Assembly (NCBI GenBank): GCA_021927905.1
Contig: BLLK01000056.1
Coordinates: 186,001 to 250,000 of the forward strand
Direction of reading: 5' to 3'
From: Chaetoceros tenuissimus
Lineage: Eukaryota; Bacillariophyta; Thalassiosirophyceae; Chaetocerotales; Chaetocerotaceae
DNA: 64,000 bases
A program made the position numbers and the translations under genes. Positions 59,032-64,000 of the stretch are shown here, piece by piece; within the stretch, counting starts at the first letter, position 1, and every line of letters starts with the position of its first letter. The notes under the pieces are model-generated. The model was not told the DNA's origin. It was given only the letters and a program-made list of their open reading frames with translations, and did no database searches.

Positions 59032-61077
59032 TTACTTCCATCTACTTTTCTTTCGCTTTGTAGTGGCTGTCGCTGAACTCGAGCTTGGTCCGTAGTAGTT
59101 TGAATCATTAGACATCGACGCGGAAGACATACTTTCTATTGGTCCAGAAACTCCTTCACTAGGCCCGTAGTAATTTGAAGTGTCTTTCTTTCGGCTGTTT
59201 TTGTCCCCTCTATGCTCTACTCTTTTACTGCCTTGACTGCTATGATACCTTTTACTTCTTTGTGCGAGAGATAATACATCATCTGCAATTTCTCTTCCTT
59301 CCCTTTGAAACGCTTTTACAAGCGTATTCGCAAAGTCGGCATCTCGACTAGTCAGTAAAGTATAGCTTGTGCCCTTCTGTTGATTGCCATTATTGGATCT
59401 ATTTAGCCTCCCAGCTCTTCCTACTCGATGAACGTGTGAATCAAGATTCTTGGCTGGGTCAAAGTTTACAACTGTCATAATATCAGAAACATCTAGGCCT
59501 CGAGCTGCGACATCTGTTGCGACTAGTGCAGAGATTGTACCTTTTCGCAAAGCCCTCATGGCTGCATTTCGATCTTTCTGATGCCGATCGCCATGAATAC
59601 AATCTACAGATATACTAGTTCCATGATGATTCCGAATAAGCTGTGCAACTGCATCACATTCAACTCTCGAGGCTACAAAGATAATCATTTTCCCAATCTT
59701 TTCCAAAACTGGTAACATTTCAAGTAGCCATTGCACTTTTGCATCCTTATGAGGCAAAACCATGACGTGTTGTTGTACAAACTCACTACTCTGACCTGTC
59801 GTCCCAATTTCCAACCTCACAGCATTCGAACACCATTTTTGAGCCACATTCGCAACTTTTTTACCGAAAGTAGCACTCACCATGATAAATTGCTTATCTG
59901 GCCGAATTTGAATCAATATAGACTCAATCTGCGGGTAGAATCCAAAATCAAGCATTTTATCACATTCATCCAGTACAACATATGTAATTCTTTGACAAGA
60001 GATGTGTTTTCGTTTCACCATATCCATAAATCTCCCTGGTGTTGAAATTATAACTTCTTGCCCTTTTTTGAGTTCTTGTGTTAATTGATACGTTCCCGTG
60101 CTTCCTCCCATCATGGAAAGAGTTTTGATCTTTTCTTGTGCAAGTAGCTTTTTACTAACTATATAAACTTGTTGAGCAAGTTCTCGAGTCGGTACTAGTA
60201 CTAGAGCGATGGGTCCTTCTTCTTTTTGCAATGTCGGTTGCTCGAGTATGTGTGGTATGAGAGGCAGAATATAGGAAAGTGTCTTTCCGCTCCCTGTCGA
60301 GGAAGTGACAATGAGATCATGACCAGATAAAGTGATGGGTATAGCTTGTGCTTGTACAGGAGTTGCTTGATGGTAGTTTTGCTTTTTGAGAAATGTTTGA
60401 ATGGATGATGGAAATATGTGTGTAGGATATGCATCAAAGGAACTGATTGGATCTATAGTTTCAAGCGTACAGGAAATGTCATGTTCTTGTCTATAGCGAT
60501 ATCCTTGATCTGTACTCTTTGGTGAATGGAATTTCTTTTGGAAGGAGTTGTACTTGATCGTTGAATGATCAATGGCTGGCAAAGGATCAATCGTTCTATC
60601 CTTTTCATCTTTTTCCTTTTGAGATTCTTTTACAGAGGCTGCTGATGGTTGCTTTGTTGAAGATACATGCCAATGCGAAGTCGCTTCCTCTTCATTGTCC
60701 ATATCTAATCGGGAACTTTTCTGCGGAGATTTGTCTCGTTCATGACTTTGATTTGAATGCTTGCTGTCGTGTTGCTGATTCTTCGAAGAGAGATTCTTCA
60801 TAAAACTATCGAGAGCATCTTCTTCGTCTTCTGCTGTATCTTCAGGTTTACTCTGAGGCATCGATGCACCATCAATCTTTCTTGCTTCTACTAGACTGTC
60901 ATCTTTTACTTCTGTCTGGCACATTTTACTACATGGTGTCTCTTCTTCAGAAGGCTTTAGATCACCAACAGTAGGAGGGGCAGACGAGACGACGACATCA
61001 TCAAATGTTTCAAAGGCCAACTTTCGTTTCTTTTTGCCTGCATCACTGTCGTCACTGTCATCGTCGAACCAACCCAT
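59032..61077 (-). CDS. DEAD-box RNA helicase, DDX42-like
   Basis: 681 aa. Acidic, Lys/Ser-rich N-terminus (MGWFDDDSDDSDAGKKKRKL). The linker YNSFQKKFHSPKS corresponds to the DDX42 Y-x-x-F-x-K-x-F stretch. The core has TPVQAQAIPI (Q motif), TSSTGSGKT (I), VPTRELAQQV (Ia), STPGRF (Ib), VLDECDKMLDFGF (II, DECD in place of DEAD), VSATF (III, with Phe in place of the usual small residue), IIFVASRVECDAV (IV), VATDVAARGLDV (V) and HRVGRAGR (VI). The C-terminus is Ser/Tyr-rich. DDX42 works with SF3b in pre-mRNA splicing and in RNA remodelling. It overlaps nothing; its 3' end lies 26 bp from the convergent DNMT gene, so the 3' UTRs probably overlap. Confidence 0.9.
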   Translation of the reverse strand: MGWFDDDSDDSDAGKKKRKLAFETFDDVVVSSAPPTVGDLKPSEEETPCSKMCQTEVKDDSLVEARKIDGASMPQSKPEDTAEDEEDALDSFMKNLSSKNQQHDSKHSNQSHERDKSPQKSSRLDMDNEEEATSHWHVSSTKQPSAASVKESQKEKDEKDRTIDPLPAIDHSTIKYNSFQKKFHSPKSTDQGYRYRQEHDISCTLETIDPISSFDAYPTHIFPSSIQTFLKKQNYHQATPVQAQAIPITLSGHDLIVTSSTGSGKTLSYILPLIPHILEQPTLQKEEGPIALVLVPTRELAQQVYIVSKKLLAQEKIKTLSMMGGSTGTYQLTQELKKGQEVIISTPGRFMDMVKRKHISCQRITYVVLDECDKMLDFGFYPQIESILIQIRPDKQFIMVSATFGKKVANVAQKWCSNAVRLEIGTTGQSSEFVQQHVMVLPHKDAKVQWLLEMLPVLEKIGKMIIFVASRVECDAVAQLIRNHHGTSISVDCIHGDRHQKDRNAAMRALRKGTISALVATDVAARGLDVSDIMTVVNFDPAKNLDSHVHRVGRAGRLNRSNNGNQQKGTSYTLLTSRDADFANTLVKAFQREGREIADDVLSLAQRSKRYHSSQGSKRVEHRGDKNSRKKDTSNYYGPSEGVSGPIESMSSASMSNDSNYYGPSSSSATATTKRKKSRWK

Positions 61078-61462
61078 TCTAGTTTATATGTAATGGAATC
61101 TATTCAGTTTGAACTTGATGAGTGAGTATCTATTTTTGCATCTATGATGAGGTACATACAACATACAAAATATTTTTTTAGATGTGGTTCGTTGTTCACA
61201 AATAATACGTACAAAGACAGACGGAAAGATCCACATGGACATTGATCGTCATTGTTGTGCGGGATCCCATTAGAAAATTCATTTCATTCAAAGCTGCTGT
61301 CGAACGGCTTCTTAACTTACAAGATGAAGTATGCGAATTCCGAGCCATTTGCAGAAGAAATGAATCAAGGCTTCTCACGCTTCTTGTTTCATTTATTTTT
61401 CATCAGACCACATTACAAACGAGATATTCTCTTCTTATATTTCTAATTATTGCTTAGTAACC
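61078..61462. other. Intergenic
   Basis: About 385 bp. A + frame at 61242-61457 contains IVVRDPIRKFISF, slightly like a sulfotransferase PAPS motif, but the surrounding frame is not supported. Confidence 0.35.
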
Positions 61463-62629
61463 ATGGAAAATCATGTCATGCTTAACGCATTTTGCTCATC
61501 TGTCACTTGTTGTGGATGTATTCTAGACTATAAATCAATCTTTGATGAAGATGCCATGTCCCCTGATAATGAAGATGGTACAAACGAACAGTCCTCGAAT
61601 GAGAGGCATAGGTTCGCTTGGATTCTATCCATTTGGAGAATGATTTTATATGGTGTAGGCTGGTTTAATATCATCTTGGATGGTTTCTTCATCTACGAAC
61701 TTTATACAAAGGATGATGTGGAAAGGAAATATGCCCACTGGATGCTGGTAGCTTCTTTTCTATCTCTATTTAGCGAGCATGTTATCTGGACGCCAATTTT
61801 TAACCAGTACTCAAAGATCATTAGAAACTGGAGAGATAGACTTGATTTACTCAACACAGCCTTTGTAAGTGGTCTTGTTTCCTATTGGATAGAAGATGTC
61901 ATGACCATTTATCTGTTTTTCAAGGTGGATGACGTCTTTGATAGAGACAGTGTTGCCGATATGATGAATCTATTTGCATCCATTGTTGCTGGATGTCTTG
62001 GTCTTGTATCTTTATTTGTAGTACCAGTCATTTCCGCAGCTGGAGATTTTGGTGCATTCGATCAGGGATTGTCCTATGGAAAACGCGGTTGCGCTTGCCT
62101 TGATTGCTCTTGTTATTGCTGTTGGTATGAAAGTCTACTACAAAGTGAAATGTCAGAAGAAGAGAGAAAAGAACGTAGAAAAGCAAAGGAAACTAATTTC
62201 GCTCTGGTGATTGGGGCAATTGTTGCTACAGCATATCCTTCTTATGTCGCTGTTTGGGAAATCTATCTTGGAGACTCTGAGGATGGAATGTCTGATGATT
62301 CATGCAAAGATGTCGATACTACATTTTATTCATCTGATTTGCATGACCTTGTGAGATGTGACTCGTTGGACGATTATATAATGTGTAGCAAGTTGGATAT
62401 CCGTAAGCACTGTAGAGTCACATGCGATAGCTGCGATGAAGTATTTTTCAATGACAACGATGATTTCTTTGATCGTGACTCTAGTAAGAAAGGCGTACCG
62501 GATGAAGTTATGCTTATATCTTTTATTATTGGGCTATTGCTACTAATTATTGGCATATATGTCCGTATTCAACTTTACTCTACTTCTGCAGAAGAATGGC
62601 GAGAAACAGTCGAGAGAGAAAATAGATGA
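61463..62629 (+). CDS. Multi-pass membrane protein with a ShK-like extracellular domain, unknown function
   Basis: 388 aa. Start in good context (ACCATGG). Four or so membrane segments: about 55-80 (MILYGVGWFNIILDGFFIYE), 93-115, 133-155 and 165-190 (IVAGCLGLVSLFVVPVISAA). A Cys-rich cytosolic patch (CACLDCSCYCCWYESL) could be palmitoylated. Another hydrophobic segment (about 245-270) leads to a ~60-aa Cys-bearing loop, CKDVDTTFYSSDLHDLVRCD ... CRVTCDSC, with the six-Cys spacing of a ShK domain. A last TM segment lies near 350-373. No named family recognised; a surface receptor or channel-like role is possible. Confidence 0.72.
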   Translation: MENHVMLNAFCSSVTCCGCILDYKSIFDEDAMSPDNEDGTNEQSSNERHRFAWILSIWRMILYGVGWFNIILDGFFIYELYTKDDVERKYAHWMLVASFLSLFSEHVIWTPIFNQYSKIIRNWRDRLDLLNTAFVSGLVSYWIEDVMTIYLFFKVDDVFDRDSVADMMNLFASIVAGCLGLVSLFVVPVISAAGDFGAFDQGLSYGKRGCACLDCSCYCCWYESLLQSEMSEEERKERRKAKETNFALVIGAIVATAYPSYVAVWEIYLGDSEDGMSDDSCKDVDTTFYSSDLHDLVRCDSLDDYIMCSKLDIRKHCRVTCDSCDEVFFNDNDDFFDRDSSKKGVPDEVMLISFIIGLLLLIIGIYVRIQLYSTSAEEWRETVERENR

Positions 62630-62639
62630 ATATCACTGT

Positions 62640-64000
62640 AATGGATTAGATATGAGATATGACGTAATGACGCATGTCATAACCCTGTCGGATCAGGGAG
62701 TTAAGTAGCAGTTGTTTCGTGGAGGATTGTAGTTCACCACTTACTTCTTTACTCAATAACCATAAGTTTTCTTATTACAAGTATCAATACAAACAATACC
62801 TCTACATTACTAATTGTACCAAACTAAGGTGAGCACACCTATATTTGTCTAGTTTATCAGACCCAGCACAATTGGTTGTGTTGGGGATGTTGTTTGTTTG
62901 AAAATCAGGATGGATCCGGAGGTATCACCGGCATGTAGTTTAACTATCCATCGAGATTTGTGACTGGCAAGAACATAGTGGACTTGAGTCCCAAAGCCCT
63001 GCCCTTTGGGCTCCAACATGGGGTGTTTAGATTCAGCTGAATCGCCACACAGCAGTGTGTTTAACAAGAGAATAGGTCTGATCAACCTATTATATGAGAG
63101 GTGATTTGTTGTTGGTTCACCACATGTGTTTCATCACATGAATCTCATGATACGTCAGCGGGTGAAAGTCCCTGTCACAACTCACCATTACTAACTCTTT
63201 CTTACCCAAACTAAGTATCCGAGATGCAGAATCAAGCGAACCAGCAACCACCACAAGCAGCAGCAGCAGCAGCTGTACCTCCGTTGCCTCAGTGGCAGAT
63301 TGATGCAAACAACCTCGGTCTGGATGTGGAAGAAAGAGAGCTTCACAGGTTGCTCTGTGACTTTCATAATTTTACTCGTGCCCAGTATGTGGCCTTGAGA
63401 GAGGAGGGTTACGGTACCCTCCACGAGTTACGCAATTGGAAACACAAGGATATTCGATCCTTGTTGAAGGACCTCAGTAACAGACCTAATACTAGAGGGG
63501 GTCAGAGATTCGGTGATAAGAGAATCAGAGAAGTTCAGGCTATTGCTTGGTTTGTGAATGATGCAACTTCCAGAGGAGTCCCTATTAACTTAGCTGTGTA
63601 TCAGCATGATCCGGATGTATGTATGCAAAACTCCGCACTTGCAGCTGATCACGTTGAGCAGGATACTACTAAGGCTGGGAAACCAGATAAGTTTGAATAT
63701 GCAAACTGGATCACATGGGAGGAATCCGTAGAGGTTTACCTTGAATCCGTGATTAGTAATGCAAATGGAGCCCCACTGTCCTATGTTATCAGAAAGGACT
63801 TACCTCCAAATACTAACTGGAACAGCCTTGACAAGTTACAACAACGTATCTACACTCCTGTTTTACAAGGTTTTGCATTCAACCTTGACACGAAGGAAGT
63901 TCTTACCTTGATGAAGGAGCTTTGTCTTGGTACTGATGCCGAAGTCTGGATCAAGAACATCAAATGCGGCAGACTAGCTATGATAGCACTCCATAAACAA
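62640..64000 (+). mobile_element. LTR retrotransposon, copia/CoDi-like, 5' part only
   Basis: The element runs off the window edge. Its left boundary, near 62640-62680, is estimated from the end of the upstream gene and the change of sequence character; the LTR limits and target-site duplication cannot be set because the other end is missing. About 550 bp of LTR/leader precede the gag-like frame. The gag part seen is uninterrupted, so in this window the element looks whole and probably young. Family call rests on the gag's W-I-K and K-x-G-R-x-A-M-I-A-L features. Confidence 0.65.
63224..64000 (+). CDS. Gag-like protein of the copia-like element, incomplete at window edge
   Basis: ATG at 63224, open to the end of the window (259 codons). 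The N-terminus is Gln/Ala/Pro-rich, including an alanine run. A helical central part follows (HNFTRAQYVALREEGYGTL), then a C-terminal part ending EVWIKNIKCGRLAMIAL, the copia-type gag motif with conserved Trp and Gly-Arg. Copia elements encode gag and pol in one polyprotein; the pol part (protease, integrase, RT) would lie beyond 64000. Confidence 0.65.
   Translation, partial: MQNQANQQPPQAAAAAAVPPLPQWQIDANNLGLDVEERELHRLLCDFHNFTRAQYVALREEGYGTLHELRNWKHKDIRSLLKDLSNRPNTRGGQRFGDKRIREVQAIAWFVNDATSRGVPINLAVYQHDPDVCMQNSALAADHVEQDTTKAGKPDKFEYANWITWEESVEVYLESVISNANGAPLSYVIRKDLPPNTNWNSLDKLQQRIYTPVLQGFAFNLDTKEVLTLMKELCLGTDAEVWIKNIKCGRLAMIALHKQ

Noticed and set aside
61242-61457. Frame with IVVRDPIRKFISF, reminiscent of a sulfotransferase PAPS motif
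   Set aside because: Only one short motif; the rest of the frame does not resemble the family and no exons were found around it.

Overview
The window looks like nuclear DNA of a diatom. It is AT-rich, and its introns are short (about 65-225 bp) with GT..AG ends. Several proteins start with a signal peptide that ends in an 'A-F'-like cleavage site, the style of diatom plastid or secretory targeting. The family mix is also stramenopile-like: ShK-like secreted proteins, a TPR protein with a W-C-V-F-E motif, an HSF, a front-end desaturase and a copia/CoDi-type gag. A centric diatom such as Chaetoceros would fit, but the genus is a guess. There is no bacterial operon structure. Genes are single units on both strands, separated by AT-rich spacers with small tandem duplications.

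Layout. 1-9 kb: a MYCBP homologue with a 9-nt first coding exon, a two-TM family protein, a 7-TM GPCR-like receptor, an Asp/Asn-hydroxylase-like protein, a MAPEG protein and an acidic unknown. 10-16 kb: RING-ankyrin protein, RimK-like ATP-grasp ligase, a membrane-anchored unknown, a small secreted protein and an ABM monooxygenase. 16.6-22 kb: a giant TARBP1/Trm3-type tRNA 2'-O-methyltransferase. 23.4-29 kb: four RING-H2 paralogues in different states of decay, flanked by two related small acidic proteins. 29-36 kb: 2OG-Fe(II) oxygenase, secreted protein, ankyrin-TIR protein and SGNH-like protein. 37-41 kb: HSF, complex I ESSS subunit, and a tRNA-dihydrouridine synthase with an in-frame TGA. 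41.5-50 kb: ShK-PLC-like phosphodiesterase, a nuclear unknown and a seven-exon secreted mosaic protein built from duplicated exons. 50-53 kb: a TPR protein with two disruptions and a decayed paralogue of the 2.3-kb gene. 54-62.6 kb: cytochrome-b5 desaturase, ten-exon DNMT3-like methyltransferase, DDX42-like helicase and a ShK-containing membrane protein. From about 62.64 kb to the window end: the 5' part of a copia-like LTR element.

Most genes are unrelated housekeeping or signalling units with no shared pathway. Three themes recur: tRNA and RNA modification (TARBP1, DUS, DEAD-box); iron/2OG hydroxylases with probable plastid or secretory targeting; and fast-evolving duplicated families (RING-H2, the two-TM family, the mosaic protein). 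The observations most worth following are the TGA that replaces a family-conserved Cys in the dihydrouridine synthase, the ankyrin-TIR-TM protein that keeps the putative NADase glutamate, the exon-duplicated mosaic protein, and the RING-H2 cluster. All calls come from reading the sequence by eye; no database search was run.
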